Below, piece after piece: positions 1-8,332 of a DNA stretch of 64,000 nt. The DNA comes from Halomonas sp. TD01 (lineage in GTDB: Bacteria > Pseudomonadota > Gammaproteobacteria > Pseudomonadales > Halomonadaceae): positions 558,001 to 622,000 of the forward strand of contig NZ_OV350343.1 in NCBI RefSeq assembly GCF_923868895.1. Direction: 5' to 3'. How positions within the stretch are numbered: the first letter of the stretch is position 1; each line of letters begins with the position of its first letter. The notes under the pieces are model-generated. The model saw nothing but the letters and a program-made list of their open reading frames with translations. It made no database searches and was not told where the DNA came from. Both the position numbers and the translations under genes were made by a program.

Positions 1-506
1 CGGGCATGAAAGTGTGCTCCGGCGGCATTTTAGGTATGGGTGAGGGCGCGCAAGACCGCAGCGCGCTGTTACAGCAGCTGGCAAAGCTGTCACCGCACCC
101 AGAATCCGTCCCCATCAATATGCTGGTTAAAGTACCGGGCACACCGCTGGAAAACGTCGAAGACTTGGACCCGCTTGAGTTTATCCGCGCTATCGCCGTG
201 GCGCGTATTATGATGCCGCAAAGCCATGTACGGCTTTCCGCTGGCCGCGAGCAGATGAGCGAGTCGACTCAGGCACTGGCATTTTTGGCTGGAGCCAACT
301 CGATCTTCTACGGCGACAAACTACTAACCACCGGCAATCCTCAGGCAGACCGCGACCGCGCGCTATTTGCAAAATTAGGCCTGCACCCAGAGCGCCGCGA
401 TACCTGCGAAGATGAAGCCGCTCACACCGAGCGACTCACCCAACAAGCTCAGCAGCGCGCCCAGGCAGAGCGGGCAGCAGCACTGGCAGTAGATGCCAGT
501 GTCTGA
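1..506 (+). CDS. bioB: Biotin synthase, C-terminal part (5' end outside window)
   Basis: Radical-SAM enzyme that inserts sulfur into dethiobiotin, the last step of biotin synthesis. Only the C-terminal ~167 codons are present; the reading frame is open to the left edge, so the CxxxCxxC iron-sulfur motif lies outside the window. Visible BioB hallmarks are VCSGGI near the start, [10 protein letters not shown], the ARIMMP and RLSAGREQM segments, and [14 protein letters not shown]. The tail after that is variable and Ala/Gln rich, as is usual. The gene overlaps bioF by 14 bases, so it is the first visible member of a translationally coupled bioBFHCDA operon. Any BirA operator would lie upstream of the window. 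Family assignment is certain; only the 5' part is unknown. Confidence 0.97.
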   Translation, partial: GMKVCSGGILGMGEGAQDRSALLQQLAKLSPHPESVPINMLVKVPGTPLENVEDLDPLEFIRAIAVARIMMPQSHVRLSAGREQMSESTQALAFLAGANSIFYGDKLLTTGNPQADRDRALFAKLGLHPERRDTCEDEAAHTERLTQQAQQRAQAERAAALAVDASV

Positions 507-1647
507 AGCGTGGCTGCAGCGCCTAGCCAGCGTCCGTCAGCAGCGTGTCGATCAACAACGCTGGCGACACCGGCGGGTGAACACCCATAGCACGCTGGAC
601 TTTGCGGGTAATGACTATCTTGGGCTGGCCTGCGATCCACGTGTACAAGCTGCCCAGGCAGAGGGTGCGCGCCGCTATGGCGCAGGCGCGGGCGCGTCGC
701 ACTTGGTCAGCGGCCATTTGGAAATCCACGACGCACTGGAAGATGCCTTGGCCGAGTGGACCGGACGGCAGCGTGCACTGCTGTTTTCCACCGGCTATAT
801 GGCTAACCTTGGCGTGTTGCAGGCGCTCGCCGACTCAAATACCGCCCTCTTTCAAGACCGTTTGAATCATGCCTCGCTGTTGGATGGCGCAGTGTTAAGC
901 GGCGCTCGCTCACGGCGTTTTCATCACCGCGACAGTGCTGATCTTGAACGCCTGTTGGCGCGAAGCTCCGCCACCCATAAGCTGGTGGTCAGCGATGGCG
1001 TGTTCAGTATGGATGGCGACGTTGCCGATATTGCCACCCTTGCCCACGTCAGCCAGCAGCACAACGCCTGGCTAATGATTGATGACGCTCACGGTCTGGG
1101 TGTTTTAGGCGATAACGGCAGCGGCTGTGTGGAAGGTTTCGACAGCCAAGCGGTGCCTATTTTGGTGGGCACACTGGGCAAAGCATTGGGCACCGCTGGC
1201 GCGTTTGTGGCCGGTGACGCTGCGCTGATTGACCACCTCACCCAGTTTGCTCGCAGCTATATCTATACCACGGCCCAGCCCCCCAGCATTGCCGCAGCGA
1301 CCCTGGAAGCGCTAACTATCGTGCAGCGTGAACCCGAACACCGCCAGCGACTCCAGCACCATATCAGCTATTTCCGCCAGCAGGCCCAGGCGCTAGGGCT
1401 GCCCCTTGCAGACTCCCATACGCCTATTCAACCGCTGCTACTCGGCAACGAGCCACGCACCATGGCTTGGGCGGCTAAGCTCTCCCAGCGAGGCATCCAA
1501 GTAGGGGCGATTCGCCCACCCACGGTGCCCAATGGTGCCGCTCGCCTGCGTATTACGCTGAGTGCCCGCCATACCCCCGGCGATATTGATCGGCTTGTCG
1601 AAGGTCTGAGCGCCTGTCAGCGCGAGGAGACACTATGTCCTGCTTAG
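493..1647 (+). CDS. bioF: 8-amino-7-oxononanoate synthase
   Basis: PLP enzyme that condenses pimeloyl-ACP (or -CoA) with L-alanine to give KAPA, the first committed step of biotin ring assembly. 384 residues, normal length for BioF. Visible are the N-terminal DYLGLA motif (residues 41-46), the [12 protein letters not shown] segment, [10 protein letters not shown] (167-176), the [11 protein letters not shown] motif (197-207) and the PLP lysine K230 in GTLGKALG. The ATG start lies 14 bases inside bioB and the stop overlaps bioH by 13 bases. Compact coupling and co-directional neighbours place it in the biotin operon. Alternative alpha-oxoamine synthases (Kbl, HemA) are unlikely given this context. 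Confidence 0.97.
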   Translation: MPVSEAWLQRLASVRQQRVDQQRWRHRRVNTHSTLDFAGNDYLGLACDPRVQAAQAEGARRYGAGAGASHLVSGHLEIHDALEDALAEWTGRQRALLFSTGYMANLGVLQALADSNTALFQDRLNHASLLDGAVLSGARSRRFHHRDSADLERLLARSSATHKLVVSDGVFSMDGDVADIATLAHVSQQHNAWLMIDDAHGLGVLGDNGSGCVEGFDSQAVPILVGTLGKALGTAGAFVAGDAALIDHLTQFARSYIYTTAQPPSIAAATLEALTIVQREPEHRQRLQHHISYFRQQAQALGLPLADSHTPIQPLLLGNEPRTMAWAAKLSQRGIQVGAIRPPTVPNGAARLRITLSARHTPGDIDRLVEGLSACQREETLCPA

Positions 1648-2372
1648 GTGCCCCTCAACGTCTGGTGCTGCTATCGGGTTGGGGAATCGACCAGCGCATC
1701 TGGCAGCCGTTGGAACACCACTGGCCCGCCCATAGCAAGGTACACACAGTGGACTGGCCAGGCTATGGCGACACTCCTGCCCTGGCTGAACCGGCCACCC
1801 TTGATACTCTTTCCAGCGCCATGGCCGACCAACTACCCAGTAACGCTGTGTGGGTCGGCTGGTCGCTGGGCGGGCTGTTAGCCAGCGCGCTGCTCGATAA
1901 GCTGCCTGCGCCACGCGGCCTTGTGCTGATTGGCACGGGCGATCAATTTTGTAGCGATGACGGCGTGAGCAAAGCCGAGCTTGCCAGCTTTCATCGCGCC
2001 TTCACCCGCGACCCCGACGCCACGTGGCGGCATTTCTTGCGCTGGCAAACTCAGGGCGAACCCAATGCCCGCCATGCCTATCAACAGCTACGCACCATGT
2101 TGGGTGACACCCCCAGCGCTACTAACAGCACTCTATCCCAAGGGCTTCACTGGCTTGCCAGCCTGGATAACACCCAGCGTTTGCAAGAAGCGCCCTGTCC
2201 GGTCATTCGATTAGTTGGCGAGCACGACCCGTTAGTGGCTTCCGGTATCCGCGCTCAGGCCATCAACCTTGCCCACGCGGGGCACTGCCCGATGCTTTCC
2301 CAGCCAGCTCAGCTGGTCACGACCATCGCTTCCCACGCCGCACTGGTCACTAAGGAGCACGCATGCACCTAA
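1635..2372 (+). CDS. bioH: Pimeloyl-[ACP] methyl ester carboxylesterase
   Basis: Alpha/beta hydrolase that removes the methyl group from pimeloyl-ACP methyl ester once BioC-primed elongation has reached seven carbons. 245 residues. The catalytic triad is visible: Ser77 in GWSLGG, Asp198 in GEHDPL and His217 in HAGHCP. The LLSGWGIDQRIW segment near the N-terminus and the VDWPGYGD motif are typical BioH landmarks. The ATG at 1635 is inside the end of bioF (13-base overlap) and the stop overlaps bioC by 10 bases. Its position next to bioC fits the E. coli-type BioC/BioH route to pimelate and means no bioG, bioK or bioJ substitute is needed. Confidence 0.95.
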   Translation: MSCLGAPQRLVLLSGWGIDQRIWQPLEHHWPAHSKVHTVDWPGYGDTPALAEPATLDTLSSAMADQLPSNAVWVGWSLGGLLASALLDKLPAPRGLVLIGTGDQFCSDDGVSKAELASFHRAFTRDPDATWRHFLRWQTQGEPNARHAYQQLRTMLGDTPSATNSTLSQGLHWLASLDNTQRLQEAPCPVIRLVGEHDPLVASGIRAQAINLAHAGHCPMLSQPAQLVTTIASHAALVTKEHACT

Positions 2373-3142
2373 CGACAATGCCCGCACCAAACTGGCAGGC
2401 AAAAGTCGCCCACGCCTTTTCTCGGGCGGCTCCGCGCTACGACGCTCTGGCCAGTGCTCAGCGCCAAATAGGGGAAACGCTCTGGTCATCACTTCCGCCT
2501 AGTGCCGACAACATACTCGACCTTGGCTGTGGTACTGGCGTCTGGACACAACGGCTAGCCACTCAATTTCCCCGAGCTCACGTCACTGGGCTGGATATTG
2601 CCCCTGGCATGCTCGCTCACGCCCAAGCGCGCTATGGCCATCATATTCGCTGGCAGCAAGGCGATGCTGCTGCGCTGCCTTTTGAGCACGCCACCTTCGA
2701 TCTGATATTTTCCAATCTTGCCATCCAGTGGTGCCGCGATATCGATACTGTTATGCGCGAGCTTCAACGAGCACTGACCCCTGGCGGCCAAGTGCGCCTC
2801 ACAACGCTCTTACCTGGCACGCTGTCAGAAGTCGCCACGGCTTGGCAGCGCCCAGAGGCGTTACTACAAACGCCGAATGCCCAAGCGCTTGAACGCGCCG
2901 TTGGCTTAAGCGGCTTAACGCTGGTTGACCGCATCACCGAATGGCGGCGGTTTTACTACCCCGATCTCACTGCCGTCATGGCTTCAATCAAGGGGGTAGG
3001 CGCCCAGGTGGCGCGGCCCAAGGCATGTCTTACCCGCCGAGAGCTGGCCGCCGCCCGCGAGCGGTTTGAAACGCTACGTGACCCCCAAGGGCTCCCCGTT
3101 AGCTATCACTGCATCACCCTGCACTTGGAAAAATCATCATGA
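2363..3142 (+). CDS. bioC: Malonyl-[ACP] O-methyltransferase
   Basis: SAM-dependent enzyme that methylates the free carboxyl of malonyl-ACP so that fatty-acid synthesis can build the pimelate chain. 259 residues. Visible are the BioC N-terminal signature AFSRAAPRYDALASAQR, the SAM-binding loop LDLGCGTGVWT, the acidic LDIA that follows strand 2, and FDLIFSNLAIQWC as motif IV. The ATG at 2363 is chosen because AAGGAG sits six bases upstream; the next ATG (2378) lacks this spacing. Overlaps bioH by 10 bases and bioD by 4. Together with BioH this gives the complete BioC-BioH pimelate branch. Confidence 0.95.
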   Translation: MHLTTMPAPNWQAKVAHAFSRAAPRYDALASAQRQIGETLWSSLPPSADNILDLGCGTGVWTQRLATQFPRAHVTGLDIAPGMLAHAQARYGHHIRWQQGDAAALPFEHATFDLIFSNLAIQWCRDIDTVMRELQRALTPGGQVRLTTLLPGTLSEVATAWQRPEALLQTPNAQALERAVGLSGLTLVDRITEWRRFYYPDLTAVMASIKGVGAQVARPKACLTRRELAAARERFETLRDPQGLPVSYHCITLHLEKSS

Positions 3143-3864
3143 CCGTCTATTTCGTGACCGGCACCGATACCGATGCGGGTAAGACCCTGGCCACCAGCGC
3201 ACTGCTGTGCGCTGCCAAACATCAGCAGCTCAGCACGCTGGGTCTTAAGCCGATTGCCTCTGGTAGCCACATCACGACGGATGGGCTGCGCAATAGCGAC
3301 GCGTTGGCGCTACAGGCACAAAGCGCTCCCGCCGTCGATTACACCACCGTTAACCCTTGGGCATTTGCGCCCGCTATTGCGCCGCATCTGGCCGCCAGCG
3401 AGGCGGGGCACTCTCTTAATGTCAACCGCGTGGTTGACTCGCTTAACGCCACTCTAAACGACACGCCGCGCGATTTAACGCTCATCGAAGGCGCTGGCGG
3501 CTGGCGTGTGCCACTCAATGAGCACAACGACTTTTCCGACATACCACGGATGATGCAGTTGCCAGTCATTCTGGTCGTGGGCCTAAAGCTTGGCTGTCTT
3601 AATCATGCGCGGCTTACCGCTGAGGTCATCGCTGCCGATGGTCTAATGCTTGCAGGCTGGGTCGGCAGCGTAGTGGACCCTGTATTCTCCTCTGATACAG
3701 CACGCTTTGATGCCAACATTGCCCTGCTTAAAAACACCCTTAACGCGCCATGTCTGGGCATTATTCCCCATTTAGCTATCGCCGATGCCGTCCATGCGCG
3801 CCACGCTCTCTCACTAACCGCGCTGCTCAACACCTCAGTTTTGAATCAGGAAGCCGCTCTATGA
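3139..3864 (+). CDS. bioD: ATP-dependent dethiobiotin synthetase
   Basis: Closes the ureido ring of dethiobiotin from DAPA, CO2 and ATP. 241 residues. The modified P-loop GTDTDAGKT (residues 8-16, Lys15) is at the N-terminus, and IEGAGGWRVPL is the second active-site loop that contacts substrate. VVGLKLGCLNHARLT is the family's third conserved block. The start ATG overlaps the bioC stop (ATGA), and the stop overlaps the bioA start in the same way, so translation is probably coupled through bioC-bioD-bioA. Confidence 0.96.
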   Translation: MTVYFVTGTDTDAGKTLATSALLCAAKHQQLSTLGLKPIASGSHITTDGLRNSDALALQAQSAPAVDYTTVNPWAFAPAIAPHLAASEAGHSLNVNRVVDSLNATLNDTPRDLTLIEGAGGWRVPLNEHNDFSDIPRMMQLPVILVVGLKLGCLNHARLTAEVIAADGLMLAGWVGSVVDPVFSSDTARFDANIALLKNTLNAPCLGIIPHLAIADAVHARHALSLTALLNTSVLNQEAAL

Positions 3865-5132
3865 GTTCTCCCGTTTGGCACCCTTATGCCCACCTCAAAA
3901 CACAAGCACCCGCCCCTAAAGTGGTCGGCGGTAGCGGTAGCCATTTCACCCTGGAAAGCGGTGAGCAACTGCTCGACGCTACCTGCTCCTGGTGGTGCAT
4001 GATTCATGGTTACGGCCACCCGCGTTTAGTCGCTGCCATTAGTGAACAGGCAGGCGAGCTATGCCATGTAATGCTCGGTGGCCTCACCCATGATCCCGCC
4101 GACCAGCTTGCTCGGGAGCTAGTGCGCATCACCCCTGACGGCCTTAATCACGTGTTCTACTCCGACAGTGGTTCAGTCGGGATGGAGGTGGCGATGAAAA
4201 TGGCCCTGCAGTACCAGGTGCTCATCGGCCACCCCGAAAAATGCAAGATGCTTTCGTTAATGAAGGCCTACCATGGCGACACCACTGGCTGTATGGCGGT
4301 ATGTGACCCTGAAGAAGGCATGCATAGCTTGTTCGCCAGCCTGCTGCCCCAACACCACTTCGCCCCCGCGCCCACCGCACCGTTTAACGCCACACCGGAA
4401 CAGGTAGCCGACGATTTAGCGGCACTTCGCGACGTCTTGGCGAGCCACCATCATGAAGTTGCTGCCCTGCTGATGGAACCGTTACTACAGGCGGCAGGCG
4501 GGCTGAATATGACCTCACCTGACTACCTGCGCGGTGCACGGGAGTTATGCGACGAGTTTGGCGTGTTGCTGATTTTTGATGAAGTAGCCACCGGCTTTGG
4601 CCGCACTGGCAAGCTGTTTGCCGCCAATCACGCTGACGTAACACCGGATATTATGGTGCTCTCAAAAGGATTAACCGGCGGCTACCTCGGCCATGCAGCG
4701 ACCCTGGCCAGCGACCGTGTTCACGACGCTTTTGTTGGCGACAGCGCCCACCATGCCTTTATGCACGGCCCTACATTTATGGGCAACCCGCTGGCCTGCC
4801 GCGTCGCGCTGGAAAGCCTGCGCGTGTTTGAAGAGGAGCACTACCTGGACAAGATTGCGGCTCTTAGCCAACAGCTTAGCCGAGCGTTAATTGACGACTC
4901 CGCGCTGAACGCCCACCCAGACGTGGCCGATGTGCGAGTACTGGGTGCCACCGCGGTGATTGAAGCGCACTCCGCCGAGGCGCTGAAAGGTGTCGGGCAA
5001 TTCGCCCGCGAGCGCGGTGTATGGCTGCGTCCGATAGGCCGCTGGCTTTACACCATGCCCGCTTATATCGCTACCGACGCCGACATCACTCAGATTACCG
5101 ACGTAATGAAAGCATGGTTTTTGAAGCGATAG
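3861..5132 (+). CDS. bioA: Adenosylmethionine-8-amino-7-oxononanoate aminotransferase
   Basis: PLP aminotransferase that converts KAPA to DAPA using SAM as the amino donor. 423 residues from the ATG at 3861, which overlaps the bioD stop as ATGA. A longer in-frame extension upstream exists but would lie inside bioD and is rejected. Visible are SSPVWHPYAHLKT at the N-terminus (the W and Y that contact substrate), the SWWCMIHGYGHP block, YSDSGSVGMEVAMKMA, the IFDEVATGFGRTG aspartate motif (D240) and the PLP lysine K269 in VLSKGLTGG. Last gene of the biotin operon; its stop is only five bases from the convergent sirtuin gene. Confidence 0.96.
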   Translation: MSSPVWHPYAHLKTQAPAPKVVGGSGSHFTLESGEQLLDATCSWWCMIHGYGHPRLVAAISEQAGELCHVMLGGLTHDPADQLARELVRITPDGLNHVFYSDSGSVGMEVAMKMALQYQVLIGHPEKCKMLSLMKAYHGDTTGCMAVCDPEEGMHSLFASLLPQHHFAPAPTAPFNATPEQVADDLAALRDVLASHHHEVAALLMEPLLQAAGGLNMTSPDYLRGARELCDEFGVLLIFDEVATGFGRTGKLFAANHADVTPDIMVLSKGLTGGYLGHAATLASDRVHDAFVGDSAHHAFMHGPTFMGNPLACRVALESLRVFEEEHYLDKIAALSQQLSRALIDDSALNAHPDVADVRVLGATAVIEAHSAEALKGVGQFARERGVWLRPIGRWLYTMPAYIATDADITQITDVMKAWFLKR

Positions 5133-5137
5133 ACAGT

Positions 5138-5851
5138 TCAAGGCAGCATCAAATTGCCCTGTTTGCGCCACTGATTGACCAAGGCAGGAACGCCTTCGCC
5201 TGCGGTGGTGTTAATCGCTAGAACGCCCGGCGGTGTTAAGGCATCTGCGTCTGGGTCGACCAGGGCACACGGGGTATCCAAGTCAATATACGATAGCAGC
5301 GATGCCGCGGGCATAACCGCCAATGACGTGCCCACCACCAGCAAAAAATCTGCTTGGCTAACAAGCTCGCAGGCGTCTTCAAACAGTGGTACCGATTCAC
5401 CGAACCACACCACGTCCGGGCGCAGTTGGCTGCCCTTGTCACAAATATCGCCCAGCGCAATACCGCCTTTCGGCAGTGGATAGCGCAGCCGCATATCCAC
5501 TGAAGATCGCGCCTTCAAAATCTCGCCATGAAGATGCAACACATCTCGCGACCCTGCACGCTCATGCAGATCGTCAATATTCTGCGTTACAACGCTAACT
5601 CTAAAGCCATCTTTTTCAAGTGCCGCCAGGGCTTTATGAGCAGCGTTGGGCTTAGCCTTACGAATTTGCTCCCGACGCAGGTTATAAAACTCCAGCACCC
5701 GCTGAGGATCTCGTCGCCAGCCCGCGGGCGTGGCTACCTCTTCAACCGGATGGTCTTCCCACAGGCCATCGCTGGCACGGAACGTTTTAATACCACTTTC
5801 GGCACTAATGCCCGAGCCAGTAAAAACCACTAGGTGCGGTGGTGCTGTCAT
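5138..5851 (-). CDS. SIR2-family NAD-dependent protein deacylase lacking the zinc cysteines
   Basis: Cytosolic NAD+-dependent lysine deacylase, 237 residues. The Rossmann signature GSGISAESGI (12-21), QNIDDLHERAG (90-100), catalytic His108 in HLHGE, VVWFGE and GTSLAVMPA are all visible. Tyr56 and Arg59 in FYNLRR match the Tyr-x-x-Arg pair that in CobB and SIRT5 binds succinyl or malonyl groups, so acidic acyl-lysines may be substrates. Unlike CobB, the region between His108 and VVWFGE holds a single cysteine (C137) instead of the four that bind zinc. This matches a known zinc-less bacterial sirtuin subgroup, but stability without zinc is inference. Convergent with bioA and in the same direction as aceK. 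Confidence 0.9.
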   Translation of the reverse strand: MTAPPHLVVFTGSGISAESGIKTFRASDGLWEDHPVEEVATPAGWRRDPQRVLEFYNLRREQIRKAKPNAAHKALAALEKDGFRVSVVTQNIDDLHERAGSRDVLHLHGEILKARSSVDMRLRYPLPKGGIALGDICDKGSQLRPDVVWFGESVPLFEDACELVSQADFLLVVGTSLAVMPAASLLSYIDLDTPCALVDPDADALTPPGVLAINTTAGEGVPALVNQWRKQGNLMLP

Positions 5852-5884
5852 GTTTTCCTCGACTAAATCACTGCTTACTGTTTT

Positions 5885-7651
5885 CTAATATACCAGTTGC
5901 CCTATGGTCCCCGCGAAGCGCTGCTTATTACGATATGGGTAAACATCAATCACTCGCCCATCGACAATAGCCTGCTGCAGCTCCAACCAGTAATCGGGAT
6001 CAAATAACTCCGGATGCTGTTCCATAAAAATACCGCGCAGCTCCGGGTTGGCAAACATAAAGGGCCCGAACTCCTCGGGGAAAATATCGTTGGGGCCGAT
6101 AGAAAAGCTTTCGCCACCGCCGCACAGGTAATCATTGCCATACGATTTAGGCATGTGTCGAAAGCGGCACTCCGTGAGATAACATACCTCGTCGTAATCG
6201 TAAAAAATCACTCGACCATGGCGGGTAACACCAAAGTTTTTTAACAGCATATCGCCAGGAAAAATATTGGCCGCAGCCATCTGTTTAATGGCGTTACCGT
6301 AGTCTTTGAGCACCATCACGCGCTCATCCGCACTGCACTGTTCAAGGTAGATGTTCAGCGGCGTCATCATGCGCTCGGTATAGCAGTGCTTGATAATCAC
6401 CTTGTCATCTTTCAGCGACACCGTAGAGGGTGCCACTTCTAGCAAGTGCTCCAGACACTCTGGGGAAAAATGGTCCTGGCGCACGATAAAATTTGAGAAT
6501 TCCTGGGTATCGGCCATACGCCCGACTCGGTCATGGCGTTTCACCAAGCGGTACTTTTCGCGCACCACCGCGTGCGTGACATCCTTGGCCGGATCAAATT
6601 TATCTTTAATGATTTTAAACACAGTGCGAAAACTGGGCAGCACAAACACCGCCATCACCATGCCACGCACGCCAGGTGCAATGACAAACTGGTCCTCACG
6701 CTTGGCTACTTGCAGGTTTAACGCACGGAAAAATTCGGTTTTGCCATGCTTAAAAAAGCCAATCGCAGCATACAGCTCACCTTCGGGTTTATGAGGCATC
6801 AGCTGTTTTAAGTAGTGAACAAACTCCCCAGGCACCGGCACATCGACTTGGAAGTAGGCACGGGTAAACGAGAAAATAATCGAGACTTCATCAGTCTCGG
6901 TTAGCACGGTATCCAAGTGCAGGCAGGGGTCGCCGCCCTGCTGCTCGCCAAACCCTTCACCATGTAGAATAGGTAATACCAACGGCACCTGCTCACCGCC
7001 ACCCAAAATGCGGCCCACCAAGTAAGCCCCTTTATTGCGATAAAAGACGCTTTTCAACAGTTCTAATTGAGCATCTTCTGATTGCAGAATAGCGGCAGGA
7101 AGCAGGGTTTCTAATAAGCCAGCACCTAGTTCAATATCGCGTTCCAGATCAGCAAAAGCGTTATCAAACGGTGCTTCTTCAAGCGCCCAGGCAAGTGCCT
7201 GGGGCCAATCACCGCTGACTGAATGCTGGCGACAAAGCTCAATTCCAGAATGATGCGCTGCATCTTCTCGAGAGCTGTACACAAACATCCAGTCATTGCG
7301 AATATGGCGGTGGTGGAAAATCGAGCAGAATAACGAGTTAAAAAATGTCTCTGCCAATTCGTAATCCAACCGCTGACTGATCAGCTGCGCATAGTGCTCA
7401 CGCGCCTCTCGCCATGTTTCACAGTACGTAAGCGATTCATGATCAAACGTGCGCTGCAAACGTGTTAGCGTATCGCCCACTTTCTCTTCATACAGGTTAA
7501 TCCGCGCTGCGGAGGCTTGCTGAGCCTCCCGCCATGCTGCCTCTCGAAAACGACGGCTGGCATCAAAGGTTATCTGCTTAAAGCGAGCACGGTAACCATC
7601 AAACCCATGCAGAATAGTGACCGCTAAGCGATACGCTGGGGAGTGCTTCAT
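5885..7651 (-). CDS. aceK: Isocitrate dehydrogenase kinase/phosphatase
   Basis: Bifunctional enzyme that phosphorylates isocitrate dehydrogenase to push isocitrate into the glyoxylate shunt during growth on acetate or fatty acids, and dephosphorylates it otherwise. 588 residues, close to the E. coli length of 578. Recognisable family blocks are the N-terminal ILHGFDGYRARFKQIT, the ATP-binding GVRGMVMAVFVLPSF, the ICDH-contact region KNFGVTRHGRVIFYDYDEVCYLTEC and the C-terminal FPEEFGPFM. It stands apart from aceA/aceB, which are not in the window; this separation is common outside the enterics. A sirtuin that could also modify central-metabolism enzymes lies immediately downstream (33 bases). 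Confidence 0.97.
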   Translation of the reverse strand: MKHSPAYRLAVTILHGFDGYRARFKQITFDASRRFREAAWREAQQASAARINLYEEKVGDTLTRLQRTFDHESLTYCETWREAREHYAQLISQRLDYELAETFFNSLFCSIFHHRHIRNDWMFVYSSREDAAHHSGIELCRQHSVSGDWPQALAWALEEAPFDNAFADLERDIELGAGLLETLLPAAILQSEDAQLELLKSVFYRNKGAYLVGRILGGGEQVPLVLPILHGEGFGEQQGGDPCLHLDTVLTETDEVSIIFSFTRAYFQVDVPVPGEFVHYLKQLMPHKPEGELYAAIGFFKHGKTEFFRALNLQVAKREDQFVIAPGVRGMVMAVFVLPSFRTVFKIIKDKFDPAKDVTHAVVREKYRLVKRHDRVGRMADTQEFSNFIVRQDHFSPECLEHLLEVAPSTVSLKDDKVIIKHCYTERMMTPLNIYLEQCSADERVMVLKDYGNAIKQMAAANIFPGDMLLKNFGVTRHGRVIFYDYDEVCYLTECRFRHMPKSYGNDYLCGGGESFSIGPNDIFPEEFGPFMFANPELRGIFMEQHPELFDPDYWLELQQAIVDGRVIDVYPYRNKQRFAGTIGQLVY

Positions 7652-7694
7652 GGCGGTGTGCTCTTATTGGAAAATTACTTTGCAAAATAGACTG

Positions 7695-8213
7695 CTAAAG
7701 CGCTGCAATGGATGCAATGTCGAGTCGAAATGGTCCAGCAGTTCGGTCAGCAATCAAGAAGCCAAGTTGATAAATGCTTTCAGAAGAAAGTGGCGGCGCA
7801 TCGTTAAGAAGAGTGCCACGCCGCACAGCTTCAAACCTATTCCAAGTAAACGCCAGCGTTTCCCACTGACCTTGGGGCGGTGTGAACGCTACCCGATAGG
7901 CGCTGGCTTCGTCTAACGCCGTACTTTTCAAACGCAATTGATAAGTACGCCCGTCGCCCCGTATACGTAGAGTAACGCCGTTACTTTTGGCAAGCGATTG
8001 CTCAAAGTGGTCAGGTTCGCGGCGTATCGAGGCAAAACCACCGCCATTATCAAGCGACACCTCACCGATAAAACAGCCCGCCCCCGCGTCGATACGAAAC
8101 GTACTGCGAGACACGCCGCCCATTACACCGTCATTCACTGCAAACCAGCGCTGCTCCTCACGGTGCTGATTAAAATCGGGGGCGTTAGCGCGGGACAAAA
8201 AGGTTAATGTCAT
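7695..8213 (-). CDS. CIA30 (NDUFAF1-like) domain protein
   Basis: About 172 residues forming one complex-I-intermediate-associated-protein-30 domain, a galactose-binding-like beta sandwich. Visible family marks are WFAVNDGVMGGVSRSTF near the N-terminus, the VSLDNGGGFASIRRE strand, LRIRGDGRTYQLRLK and the terminal QLGFLIADRTAGPFRLDI. The mitochondrial relative assembles respiratory complex I; bacterial members often occur away from nuo genes and their role is unproven. The start at 8213 is preferred because GGAG sits five bases upstream; an in-frame ATG at 8255 would add 14 unconserved residues. No signal peptide is seen, so it is probably cytosolic. Confidence 0.8.
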   Translation of the reverse strand: MTLTFLSRANAPDFNQHREEQRWFAVNDGVMGGVSRSTFRIDAGAGCFIGEVSLDNGGGFASIRREPDHFEQSLAKSNGVTLRIRGDGRTYQLRLKSTALDEASAYRVAFTPPQGQWETLAFTWNRFEAVRRGTLLNDAPPLSSESIYQLGFLIADRTAGPFRLDIASIAAL

Positions 8214-8262
8214 GTTGGCTCCTGGCGTCGTCAACGTTTCGCTGTTTGTTACCATAGTTACT

Positions 8263-8295
8263 AAAAAGCCTCTGGGCCGTTAGGCACAGAGGCTT
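8263..8295 (-). terminator. Rho-independent terminator of the eut operon
   Basis: Perfect 9-bp inverted repeat AAGCCTCTG / CAGAGGCTT (8266-8274 and 8287-8295) with a 12-base loop. Read on the minus strand the stem is followed by TTTTTAG, so it should end the eutB-eutC-permease transcript just after the permease stop. Confidence 0.8.
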
Positions 8296-8332
8296 AAACT
8301 GCCTAATCAGGTTAGGCGATTGGGGCCGAACA

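Noticed and set aside
3750-3860. In-frame extension of bioA 111 bases upstream
   Set aside because: It lies wholly inside bioD; the ATGA overlap at 3861 gives the conserved BioA N-terminus.
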